64,000 bases of DNA from an uncultured Draconibacterium sp. (lineage in GTDB: Bacteria > Bacteroidota > Bacteroidia > Bacteroidales > Prolixibacteraceae). Shown here piece after piece: positions 25,652 to 34,700 of this stretch; positions within the stretch are counted from its first letter, which is position 1, and each line of letters starts with the position of its first letter. The notes under the pieces are model-generated. The model had not been told where the DNA came from. It made no database searches and saw nothing but the letters and a program-made list of their open reading frames with translations. A program made the translations under genes and the position numbers. The DNA is taken from contig NZ_OY782038.1 in NCBI RefSeq assembly GCF_963677575.1, positions 992,001 through 1,056,000 of the forward strand, given 5' to 3'.

Positions 25652-27666
25652 TGTACGCTAATCTTTTTGGCTGCTTCTTCTACCTCTTCAACCGGTAATT
25701 CGCACGAACCGTTTTTGCATACATAAATCAAATCGGCAGTATGACTAAAACGATCTTTTAACAATGGCACCTCGCTCTCTTTTTCGGTAAATGCCCACAT
25801 CACATGCGGCTGAAAACCGTTTTGCAATTTTTTGAGCATCAGGCGCGAGTTTATTCCACAGACAGCTACTTCGTAATACGGTGCCGTTAATTTCAACAGC
25901 AGCGAGCCCCAATTGGCATAAGCCATCGGGTAATTGGTAAAATGTGGCGTAATATATTTCAACATCTTCTTCGCTATTTCCAGATACTCGGGATTTCCAT
26001 GGATTAAATACAAACGATGCAAGTTGTTGGCCATAACCGAATTGGCTGCCGGAATTACATTATCCTCTTTCTGAAAATGGTTGGTGATAACCGCATCAAC
26101 ATTGAACCTGTTGAAATAAAAAAGTTGTTTCTGTTTGTCGTAAAAATGGGCAAATACATACTCCATCAATTTATCAGATAAGCCTAGCCATTTCTCATCT
26201 CCTGAAACTTCATATAACACCAGAAATGCTTCAATTAACAAGGCATAATCTTCCAGAAATCCATCGATGGATGTGATGTCGTTTTTCCAGCTATGATACA
26301 GTTGACCGTCTTCTTTCAAGAAATTATTTTCAATGAATCTGGCATTCCTTATCGCCAGACTCAAAAACTCCTCGTTTCGAAAAGCCTTGTAGGCATCAGC
26401 CAGCCCTTTTAGCATGAGTGCATTCCACGAGGTCAGTGTTTTATCGTCAAGCCCTGGACGCACTCGTCTGTCTCTCGCTTTCAGTAAAGCGTATTTCCAT
26501 TTCCCAACTTTTACCTGAAGTTGATGTAAACTCAGTCCGTGTTTTTCCACAAATTCTTCATTGGAGATATCGCGAAGAAGAATATAATTGTTATGCTCCC
26601 AAAAACCTTTGCCATTTACATTATAATATTCTTCAACCAACGGGAATTCATTGCCCAAAACTTCCTGAAGTTCGTCCTTTTTCCATACATAAAACTTTCC
26701 TTCTTCGCCTTCGCTGTCGGCATCCAACGACGAATAAAAAGCCCCACTTTCGTCCATCAGTTCCCGCTCAACAAAAGCAATGGTTTCGTATACAACCGTT
26801 TTAAACTCTTCATTTTTAAAATGCTGCCAGGCCTTTGAATAGACACTTATCAGTTGCCCGTTATCGTACAACATTTTTTCGAAATGCGGTACTTTCCATT
26901 TCTCATCTACCGAATAACGTGCAAAACCTCCGCCCACCTGATCATAAATACCTCCGCGAGCCATTTTTAGCAACGTTGTTTCGACGAATTCGAGTACCGA
27001 ATTATCGGAATTCATAAAACCGTAGTAAAGCAAAAAATCAAGATTTACCGGCATTGGAAATTTCGGAGCACCGGTTCTTCCGCCTTCCTCGTAATCAAAG
27101 TATTTTTTCCAGCCATCAACACCGTTTTGCAACAATTCTTTGCTGGCTGTTACCTTCGTTTCCACCTCGGGCATTAACGAAACCTGATGAATTCCCTGCT
27201 GCAAACGAGTAGCGAACTCTTCTGCCTGACTTCGTTTTCCCTTGTAAAAAGCAGCAATTGTTTTCAGATTTTCCACCCACGTTTCTTTTGGGAAATACGT
27301 TCCGCCCCAAATTGGCCGCCCGTCGGGTAAAGCAATTACATTTAAAGGCCAGCCGCCCTGCTGCCCCATCAACTGAACGGCACTCATATAATAATGATCC
27401 ACATCGGGGCGCTCTTCACGGTCGACCTTGATACAAACAAAATTTTCATTCATCACGGCAGCCACCTTTTCATCCTCAAAACTTTCGTGCTCCATTACGT
27501 GGCACCAGTGGCAGGCAGCATAACCGATGCTTACCAAAATAAGTTTGTCTTCGGCTTTTGCCTCTTCAATAAGTTCTACGCTCCAGGCCTGCCAGTTTAC
27601 AGGATTATGGGCATGTTGCAAAAGATACAGCGATGTGGCATTTATCAGAGCATTTGTATGTGGCAT
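25648..27666 (-). CDS. DUF255/YyaL thioredoxin-domain protein
   Basis: 672 residues from the ATG at 27666 (a TTG two codons upstream is an unlikely alternative). The N-terminal thioredoxin-like domain (about 1-160) has the motif ACHWCHVMEHESFED with two cysteines, followed by a large (alpha/alpha)6 barrel-like region (about 200-640) with ARYSVDEKWKVPHFEKMLYD and SWNALMLKGLADAYKA. This is the conserved spermatogenesis-associated protein 20 family, whose enzymatic role is not established. It forms an operon with the FAD oxidoreductase. Full length. Confidence 0.93.
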   Translation of the reverse strand: MPHTNALINATSLYLLQHAHNPVNWQAWSVELIEEAKAEDKLILVSIGYAACHWCHVMEHESFEDEKVAAVMNENFVCIKVDREERPDVDHYYMSAVQLMGQQGGWPLNVIALPDGRPIWGGTYFPKETWVENLKTIAAFYKGKRSQAEEFATRLQQGIHQVSLMPEVETKVTASKELLQNGVDGWKKYFDYEEGGRTGAPKFPMPVNLDFLLYYGFMNSDNSVLEFVETTLLKMARGGIYDQVGGGFARYSVDEKWKVPHFEKMLYDNGQLISVYSKAWQHFKNEEFKTVVYETIAFVERELMDESGAFYSSLDADSEGEEGKFYVWKKDELQEVLGNEFPLVEEYYNVNGKGFWEHNNYILLRDISNEEFVEKHGLSLHQLQVKVGKWKYALLKARDRRVRPGLDDKTLTSWNALMLKGLADAYKAFRNEEFLSLAIRNARFIENNFLKEDGQLYHSWKNDITSIDGFLEDYALLIEAFLVLYEVSGDEKWLGLSDKLMEYVFAHFYDKQKQLFYFNRFNVDAVITNHFQKEDNVIPAANSVMANNLHRLYLIHGNPEYLEIAKKMLKYITPHFTNYPMAYANWGSLLLKLTAPYYEVAVCGINSRLMLKKLQNGFQPHVMWAFTEKESEVPLLKDRFSHTADLIYVCKNGSCELPVEEVEEAAKKISVQ

Positions 27667-27803
27667 AATCAAAATAATTGTTTTTAAACAAACTGTTATC
27701 AGCCTGATTCTGTTCTGAAACGACTGTTTTCAGAAGAACAATAAAACAGGAAATTGGTTTCGGGCACTTAGTTTTTTGACCACCTTCGCATGACAAAGGT
27801 CAT

Positions 27804-27832
27804 TTTGACTTTTTAAATGACAGCTACTTTTG
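27804..27832 (+). promoter_or_regulatory. Promoter of the small-RNA candidate
   Basis: TTTG (27804-27807), 17-bp spacer, TACTTTTG (27825-27832). No gene follows on the plus strand for more than 1.5 kb; a hairpin-plus-T-run terminator lies 50-80 nt downstream. Confidence 0.65.
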
Positions 27833-27838
27833 TAGACA

Positions 27839-27913
27839 CAAATCCACCTAAGAAATTAGGACACAACATCAAACAAAAAATAAAATCCCGGACTGGACGC
27901 CGGGATTTTTTTT
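27839..27913 (+). ncRNA. Candidate small RNA, about 75 nt
   Basis: The transcript would run from just after the promoter to the terminator T-run. It has a 5' hairpin (CCTAA-GAAA-TTAGG, 27847-27860, a GNRA tetraloop), an unpaired A-rich stretch (about 27861-27882; ACACAACATCAAAC and then an A-run), and a terminator hairpin with a 9-bp stem and eight T residues. No start codon leads to a plausible peptide. Neither flanking gene is on this strand. I do not recognise a known RNA family. Confidence 0.62.
27883..27913 (+). terminator. Strong terminator ending the small RNA
   Basis: AAATCCCGG (27883-27891) pairs with CCGGGATTT (27900-27908), loop of 8 nt, T-run of 8. It could also terminate in the opposite direction. 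Confidence 0.85.
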
Positions 27914-27916
27914 ATT

Positions 27917-27998
27917 TTGTCTTTTCGGACAGAAAATACTTTTTCCTTTAGCTGAAAAAGTATTCAAAAAAGCCACCGCTGACGATAAAAAGCTAAAA
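27917..27998. repeat. Dispersed two-hairpin element, copy 3
   Basis: Hairpin 1 is TTTTC/GAAAA (loop GGACA, 27922-27936); hairpin 2 pairs TACTTTTTC (27937-27945) with GAAAAAGTA (27954-27962). Compared with copy 1, one base pair in each stem has changed on both sides (C-G to T-A, and C-G to A-T), so pairing is kept. The tail matches copy 1 closely. Confidence 0.87.
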
Positions 27999-28362
27999 AT
28001 AAATTCCATTCACTAAAATCAAGAAACTCCTCCTTATAGACCTTCATTCTTCAGGTCTAACGAGCGTCAAACAGACTTGATTTTTTGACATTCTCTCCAT
28101 TAATTTTCTTAACGCTTTTTCTCGTAGGCGGACTTAAAGGCAAACCTTGCGCGGGCTCGTCAAAAATCCGTCAGTCGGGCTAATTGGTTACATTGAAAAA
28201 ACGCAAAGGTTATTTTTTGACAAGATTTTTGCTTCCTTTTCATCGAATGGAAAAGGAAGAGCCGGTCTGGCTTGAAGACAAAAGCAACCAATGAGAACAA
28301 GGCCGTAGAATTTGAGAAGGCTGGAAGCCTTAAACTATTGAGACAACAATTATATAAGTGCT
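27999..28362. other. Intergenic gap before murB 3' end
   Basis: 364 bp. It contains an AGACCT/AGGTCT hairpin (about 28040-28060) and a 10-bp stem CTTCCTTTTC with GAAAAGGAAG (about 28234-28261). Possibly another intergenic repeat. I see no gene; reading frames here are short and overlap these hairpins. Confidence 0.45.
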
Positions 28363-29379
28363 TTAAATGCAATTCACCTCACGCTCCAAAGTCATGCCAA
28401 ACTTTTCTTCCACCGATTTACAAACGGCTTCAGAAAGCTCGTAGATTTCCTTTCCAGTGGCATTGCCGTAATTTACCAGCACCAAAGCCTGTTGTTCGTG
28501 AACACCGGCATCGCCAATGCGTTTGCCTTTCCAACCGGCCTGTTCGATAAGCCAGCCCGCAGCAAGCTTAATTTTGCCCGCTCCTCCGGGATAAACAGGA
28601 ACCTCGGGGTATTTTGATTTGATTTGCTCAGCAAGAGCAACCTCCACAACAGGATTTTTAAAAAAACTACCGGCATTTCCCAAATCTTTTACATCGGGTA
28701 ATTTTGAGGAGCGGATTTCAATAACTGCTTCGCGAATATTGTGGAGATTTGCTTCTCCTTTTTCTTTTACTTTTTCTTCAAGCTGACCATAACCAAGATT
28801 AAACTCAGGAAATTTGTCCAAACGAAAAATCACAGAAGTAATGATAAAACGATTTTTTAGGTAGCTTTTAAAGACACTATTGCGGTAGGCAAATCCGCAT
28901 TCGGTAGCCGGATACTCAACCGCACAACCTTTTTCCAGATCGAAACCTTTTACTTTTTCAACCAACCGGCAAACTTCCTGTCCGTAAGCGCCAATATTTT
29001 GCACCGGGGTAGCGCCTACTTTTCCGGGTATCAACGAAAGATTTTCTGCTCCGCCCAATCCCTGATTTACTACGAATTCTACAAATTCGTCCCAAACTTC
29101 GCCGGCACCCACTTCAAACCATTCATGATTGCGGTCTTCCCAAACCGAATTCATCCCGGGCACATTAGGATGAATTACCAGCCCGTCGAAATCATTCATA
29201 AACAAAATATTACTGCCCTCTCCCAAAACGATTAGCTTTTCCTCTTTCCAGCTTTTATTGGAATTCAGAAAAACATCCAGGTCTTCCAGTTCGGTAAATT
29301 CGAAATAATATTTTGCCTTGGCATCGATGCCAAATGTATTGTGTGCCTTTAGCGAATGATTTTCAGAAAAGCGGATCAT
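28363..29379 (-). CDS. murB: UDP-N-acetylenolpyruvoylglucosamine reductase
   Basis: 338 residues from the ATG at 29379, supported by a TATCTTTG box just upstream. FAD-binding motifs GEGSNILF and LSLIPGKVGATPVQNIGAYG, substrate segment YRNSVFK and the catalytic Ser in NAGSFFKNP are all present, as is the C-terminal GDAGVHEQQALVLVN. It reduces UDP-GlcNAc-enolpyruvate to UDP-MurNAc with NADPH, an essential peptidoglycan step in the cytoplasm. The length and domain order fit type I MurB. It stands alone rather than in a dcw cluster. Confidence 0.95.
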   Translation of the reverse strand: MIRFSENHSLKAHNTFGIDAKAKYYFEFTELEDLDVFLNSNKSWKEEKLIVLGEGSNILFMNDFDGLVIHPNVPGMNSVWEDRNHEWFEVGAGEVWDEFVEFVVNQGLGGAENLSLIPGKVGATPVQNIGAYGQEVCRLVEKVKGFDLEKGCAVEYPATECGFAYRNSVFKSYLKNRFIITSVIFRLDKFPEFNLGYGQLEEKVKEKGEANLHNIREAVIEIRSSKLPDVKDLGNAGSFFKNPVVEVALAEQIKSKYPEVPVYPGGAGKIKLAAGWLIEQAGWKGKRIGDAGVHEQQALVLVNYGNATGKEIYELSEAVCKSVEEKFGMTLEREVNCI

Positions 29380-29394
29380 AGAATAAATTTTGCG

Positions 29395-29402
29395 CAAAGA
29401 TA
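29395..29402 (-). promoter_or_regulatory. -7 box of murB
   Basis: TATCTTTG on the minus strand, 15 nt before the chosen ATG at 29379. No clear upstream TTG at the usual spacing. Confidence 0.5.
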
Positions 29403-29742
29403 AAAGCTCCATTGATTAATGATGAAGGATTAAGGATTAATTTGCCTGCAATGCTTTAATGCGAGAATGCTTAAATTACAAAATTGCGAAACTGATAAAT
29501 TGTAAAATTGTATGTAAAGAACACCTCCAACTCATACCCACTTTTGCCATTGCATTTTGCCAACTGCCTATCAAACCACTTAACATCAGTCCTTCCGTTC
29601 TTTGTGAGACTCTGTATCTTCTCTGTGTAACTCTGTGGTAAAATATATTGAAAGAAGATTGACCCCACAAGAAGAATCTTCCGTCTTCGGACTTCCTGCT
29701 TCTTACCTTTTTCTATCTTTACAACAAAATCATTTCATTCAC
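29403..29742. other. Intergenic gap between murB and the glycosyltransferase
   Basis: 340 bp holding the second copy of the 25-bp repeat (29488-29512) and AACTCTGTGGTAAAA (29629-29643), plus a CTTCCGTCTTCGGACTTCC inverted word (about 29680-29698). No gene is supported. Confidence 0.55.
29488..29512 (+). repeat. 25-bp dispersed repeat, copy 2
   Basis: Identical over 25 bp to 15009-15033 (GAAACTGATAAATTGTAAAA plus five bases). Confidence 0.8.
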
Positions 29743-30846
29743 TTGAAGCGCAAAAAACAAATAATTGTTTCTGTTACCAACGACCTGGTTGCCGACAACC
29801 GGGCGCACAAAGTATGCACATCGCTGGAAGAAATGGGATTCGATGTTTTGCTGGTTGGCCGGAAACTAAAAAACAGTCAACCGCTCACCCGAATTTACCA
29901 GACTCACCGAATGCGTTTGCTTTTTTCAAAAGGTGCATGTTTTTACGCCGAATACAATTTCCGATTGTTTCTGTTATTACTTTTCCGAAAAGCCGATGTT
30001 TTGCTGGCGAACGATCTGGATGCGCTTGCTGCCAATTACCTGGCTTCAAAAATCAAACGAACGGAGCTTGTTTACGATAGCCACGAATATTTTACTGAAG
30101 TTCCGGAATTAATCGGCCGCCCGCGAATAAAGCACATTTGGGAGTGGCTGGAAAGTAAAATGCTTCCGAATTTAAAACACTGTTATACGGTTTGTGATTC
30201 GATTGCGGCTGTCTACCACAAAAAATACGGGGTGCCATTTCGAGTTGTCAGAAATATTCCTGCCTCAAAAAATACGGTTCAGTCTAACGAAAAAGAAAAC
30301 CAGCAAAAAATCATTCTTTATCAGGGAGCTGTAAATATTGGTCGCGGACTTGAGCAAGCCATAAAAGCCATGCATTTTATTGAAGGCGCACAAATTGTAA
30401 TTGCCGGCGACGGAGATATTAAAGAACAGCTTGAAGAATTGGTACGCACAGAAAAACTGGAAGATAAAGTCCATTTTACAGGCCGTCTTTCCATTGAAGA
30501 ACTGGCTAAACTAACGCCCACTGCCGATGTTGGGTTATCGATTGAAGAAGATTTGGGACTGAACTATCGTTTCGCCCTGCCGAATAAATTGTTTGACTAC
30601 ATCAGAGCCGGAGTTCCGGTGTTGATTAGTGATTTGCCGGAGATGAAAGCCATTGTTGAAAAATACAATATTGGCGCTATCAGTAATTCGCACGATCCAA
30701 AAGAACTGGCTGACGCGATCAATGAAGCCTTGAATAATTCAGCCAAACGAAAAACCTGGAAAACCAACCTTGTTCAGGCATCGAAAGAACTAACATGGGA
30801 AAATGAAGCGGAAGTTTTGAAAGGTATTTTTTCTGAATTTCTGTAA
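29743..30846 (+). CDS. GT4-type glycosyltransferase
   Basis: 367 residues from a TTG at 29743 (LKRKKQIIVSVTNDLVADNR); no ATG gives a sensible N-terminus, and the in-frame ATG at 29635 would add 36 unlike residues over a repeat. GT-B fold: N-terminal domain with VYDSHEYFTEVPELIGR, C-terminal domain with ILYQGAVNIGRGLEQAI, GDGDIKEQLE, the EED block and the LPNKLFDYIRAGVPVLISD motif of family GT4. It would transfer a sugar from a nucleotide donor to an envelope glycan or lipid. The acceptor is unknown. Convergent with ftsE, 15 bp apart. Confidence 0.83.
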   Translation: MKRKKQIIVSVTNDLVADNRAHKVCTSLEEMGFDVLLVGRKLKNSQPLTRIYQTHRMRLLFSKGACFYAEYNFRLFLLLLFRKADVLLANDLDALAANYLASKIKRTELVYDSHEYFTEVPELIGRPRIKHIWEWLESKMLPNLKHCYTVCDSIAAVYHKKYGVPFRVVRNIPASKNTVQSNEKENQQKIILYQGAVNIGRGLEQAIKAMHFIEGAQIVIAGDGDIKEQLEELVRTEKLEDKVHFTGRLSIEELAKLTPTADVGLSIEEDLGLNYRFALPNKLFDYIRAGVPVLISDLPEMKAIVEKYNIGAISNSHDPKELADAINEALNNSAKRKTWKTNLVQASKELTWENEAEVLKGIFSEFL

Positions 30847-30861
30847 AGCTCGAAAACAGTA

Positions 30862-31584
30862 TTACACATTTTTCTCCAGCAAATTTTCAAACTCAATTTC
30901 ATCGGTATTCTTTGCCGAATCATTCAATTTGCCATTGGCACAAACCAGCGTTCGCGCAGGTTTTTTGGCTATAGCGGCATAATCGTGCGTGGCCATCAAA
31001 ATGGTTTTCCCATCGTTATTCAACTGGATAAACAGGTCCAGAATATCTTCCGAAGTTTCAGGATCGAGGTTTCCGGTTGGCTCGTCGGCCAAAATAATAT
31101 CGGCATGATTTAAAATGGCACGCGCAATAACAACACGCTGCTGTTCGCCACCACTTAACTGATGTGGCATTTTTTCTTTTTTGTGCAACATTCCAACGCG
31201 CTCGAGTACTTCATCAACGCGGTTTTCAATTTCCAGCTTGTTTTTCCATCCGGTCGCTTTCAACACAAAAGACAGGTTGGCATACACATTCCGATCGGTA
31301 AGCAAACGAAAATCCTGAAAAACAACGCCCAGTCTTCTTCTCAAGAGAGGAATATTTCGCTTTTTCAGTCCAACCAAATCAAAATCCAACACAGTTCCCG
31401 ATCCAAACTCCAGTGGCAATTCAGCGTTCAGTGTTTTTATCAGGCTGGTTTTTCCGGTTCCCACTTTTCCTACCACATAAATAAACTCGCCTTCCTGCAC
31501 CTCAACATCAACCCCCGAAAGAATCAGGTTATCATACTGGTAAATGCTGGCATCGAGCAACTTTATGACTGTTTTTTTGTCCAT
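30862..31584 (-). CDS. ftsE: FtsE-like ABC transporter ATPase
   Basis: 240 residues. Walker A is GKVGTGKT (39-46), the Q-loop FQDFRLLTDRNVYANL, signature LSGGEQQRVVIARA, Walker B ILADEPTGNLDPET and H-loop MATHDY. The FtsE class regulates peptidoglycan hydrolases at division through FtsX. No ftsX lies next to it here. It is transcribed divergently from the TPR gene with a shared inverted-repeat control region. Confidence 0.85.
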   Translation of the reverse strand: MDKKTVIKLLDASIYQYDNLILSGVDVEVQEGEFIYVVGKVGTGKTSLIKTLNAELPLEFGSGTVLDFDLVGLKKRNIPLLRRRLGVVFQDFRLLTDRNVYANLSFVLKATGWKNKLEIENRVDEVLERVGMLHKKEKMPHQLSGGEQQRVVIARAILNHADIILADEPTGNLDPETSEDILDLFIQLNNDGKTILMATHDYAAIAKKPARTLVCANGKLNDSAKNTDEIEFENLLEKNV

Positions 31585-31597
31585 AAAAAATGTGTTG

Positions 31598-31720
31598 CAA
31601 CTAAAATAGTTCGAAATTTCTTACCCACATATATAATAAAGGAAAGAAATAAACAGTTTTTTGTTAAGAATTACAAGTATCAACAGCAGTTTGGCATACA
31701 GGGAATAGCTATTTTAGTTG
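31598..31720. promoter_or_regulatory. Divergent promoter region with 12-bp inverted repeat
   Basis: CAACTAAAATAG (31598-31609) and CTATTTTAGTTG (31709-31720) are exact reverse complements. Each contains a TATTTTAG box close to TAnnTTTG, pointing toward ftsE on one side and the TPR gene on the other, 17-73 nt from the starts. Both may be used as -7 elements and may be regulated together. Confidence 0.45.
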
Positions 31721-31790
31721 GTCAATTGTAAAAGGTAAGCCAGCTAATGGTTTGAAACAATTAATTCATTTAAAACAAAGAGAATAAAGC

Positions 31791-34700
31791 ATGAGAACGA
31801 TACAAATTTTGTTATCTCTTTTTATCATTATTGGTTATTTTCAGCAAGTAGGGGCACAGGAAACGGCTTATTTCGATGATGTGAGAAAGGATATCGACAT
31901 CGCAAAAGAACTCTACAACAAAGGAAAATACATTTCAACTTACCGGCAATTTGAGAAAATTCAGAAACGTGTTGAGCCCAAATCGGAACTGTATTCTGAG
32001 GCCGAATATTTCAAAGCAGTTTCAGCACTTCACTCCGGTTACCGCTCGGGCGACAAGTTGATCCGCACTTTTGTTGAAACTTATCCTGATAGTCCGTACA
32101 TGAACAGTGCACAGTTCAACCTGGGTAAAAACCAGTTTGAAAAACGACAATATTCGCTGGCCGTTCGCACCTTTGCAAAAGTCGATCGCAAGGACCTGTC
32201 GGAAAACGAACGTATTGAGTTGCAGTACCAGAATGGATTTGCCAACCTTGAGGAAGGTAACACCGATGTGGCCTACCGCGAGTTTATGGCCATCCGAAAC
32301 ACCAATAATCTATACAGCAAACCTGCCACTTACTACTGTGCGCATATTTTGTATTTAAGAGAAGATTACGACGCCTCGGTTGAAGCTTTTAGGGCACTAA
32401 ACAACGATCCGGCTTATTCGCCGGTAATTCCGTTGTATGTTAGCCACATATACTACAAACAAGAGAAATACAATGAGGTAGTAAACTACACCACTACGAT
32501 TATCGATGACGTGCAGGAAGAGCACCAAACCGAACTGGCAAAAATTGTTGGCGATTCATATTTTCATTTAGGTCAGTATGAAAATGCCATTCCTTACCTT
32601 GAGAGATATTTTAAAACATCGGGTACTAAAACACGGGAAGAAAATTACATTCTTGGATTTTGTTACTACCACACCAATAAATTTACCGAGGCGGCCGAAT
32701 TGTTACAAAAAGCAGCTACGGGGGAAGATGAAATGACACAAAACGCGTACTATCATCTGGCCGATTGTTTTATCAAACTCGACGATAAAGAGAAAGCAAA
32801 AACAGCCTACAACGCAGCTTCGGAATTTGATTTCAACCCGGATATTAAAGAAGACGCTCTGTTCAGTTATGCCAAATTAACTTACGAGCTTTCGTACTCT
32901 CCTTTTAACGAAACCATAAAAGCTTTCGACCGCTACATTGCAGAATATCCCAATTCGCCCAAAAACGCCGAAGCATACGAAATTCTGGGCGAAGTTTACA
33001 TGGTAACTAAAAACTATAAAGACGCGATCGAGTCGATTGAGAAGATACAAAACAAAACACCTGATATAAGGAAAGCCTACCAGCGGGTAACATTTTACCG
33101 CGGTTTGGAGCTCTTCAATAACCTTATGTACAACGAGGCAATCGAGAATTTCGACCTGTCGCTGGCCAACGGAAGCTACAGCAAAGAGATAAAAGCACGA
33201 GCCCTTTACTGGAAGTCGGAAGCCCTGTACCGTGTGGGCGATTACGACAATTCAATCGCGTCGTACAACCAGTTCGCACGCAGTTCGTCATCAGCAAACG
33301 ACGCCGAAGCTTTGAGTGCCGACTACAACATGGGTTACGCTTACCTGAAAACCGATAACAAAGAAGTGGCGCAACAACATTTCAGTCAGTATGTACAGAA
33401 AATGCAAGGGAAACGGACTCCTAAAATTGCCGATGCCTACAACCGCATTGGCGACTATTATTTCCTGAAAACAAATTATGCGCAGGCCATCGATAACTAC
33501 GAGCGTGCCTACAACATAAAAATGCTGGAAGCTGATTACGCACTACTGCAAATTGCATTTTGCCAGGGACTTCAACGCAAACAACAAGACAAAATTAACA
33601 ACCTGAACCTGTTGTTACGCGAGTTTCCGGAGTCGGATTACTACGATGATGCTTTATACGAACTGGGGCGCGCGAACGAACGACTGGGCAACAATTTCGA
33701 GGCCGTTCGCCAATATCAGGAGATCGTTGAAAATCATCCGAACAGCAATTATTACCGCAATGCGCTGTTGCAGCTCGGGTTGGTAAATTACAACAACGGA
33801 GACTTTAACAAAGCACTGAGCCAGTATAAAGAAGTGGCCGAAAACTACAAAGGAACGCCTGAAGCCAATTCAGCGTTGCAGGGAATAAAAAACTGTTACG
33901 TCGAGTTAAATGATGTAGATGCTTATTTCGCCTACGTAAAACGTTTGGGTGGCGATGTTAGCGTTAGCGCTTCGGAACAAGACCAGCTGACTTATTCGGC
34001 TGCAGAGCGTGTTTACATGGCAGGAAACGAAGATGCCGATGTGCAATTGCAACAATACCTGAATCAATATCCGAACGGAGCCTACGTAACAAATGCGCAT
34101 TTCTACCTGGCAGAAACGAAATACAAAGAAGGCAACTACGAGGAAGCCAATTCGCACTACTCGTTTGTGGCCAACCAACCCGACAATCTTTTTACAGAAC
34201 AGGCGCTTGCACGTGCATCGGAACTGACATACAACGCCGGCGACTACAATGCCGCACTCAATCTGTTTAATCGTCTGGAAGAAAAATCAACCGGAAAATG
34301 GAATTCGCTTCGTGCAAATACCGGCCAGATGCGCTGCCAGCTTATCAATCAAAATTATCAGGCGGTAATTGTGGCTGCCGAAAAAGTAAATAAATCGGAT
34401 GTAGCCAACGAAGCACTCAAAAAGGAAACCGATTATGCCATTGGTAAATCGAATTACGAACTGGGCAATTTAAGTTCAGCAATTAGTCCGTTGCGCGATG
34501 TGGCTAAAGATACCAAATTGGAACAAGGTGCAGAAGCCAAATACCTGTTAGCAGAAATTTATTACCGCGACAATAACAGGGCAAAAGCCGAGGAGGAAAT
34601 TGTTGATTTTATCGACAAGGGAACGCCATATACCTATTGGTTGGGCAAAGCCTTTTTGTTGCTGGCCAGTATTTACGAAGATGGTGGCGACCAGTTTCAG

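Noticed and set aside
29635..29742. Start of the glycosyltransferase at 29635
   Set aside because: The first 36 residues come from a repeat and are unlike GT4 N-termini; TTG at 29743 fits better.
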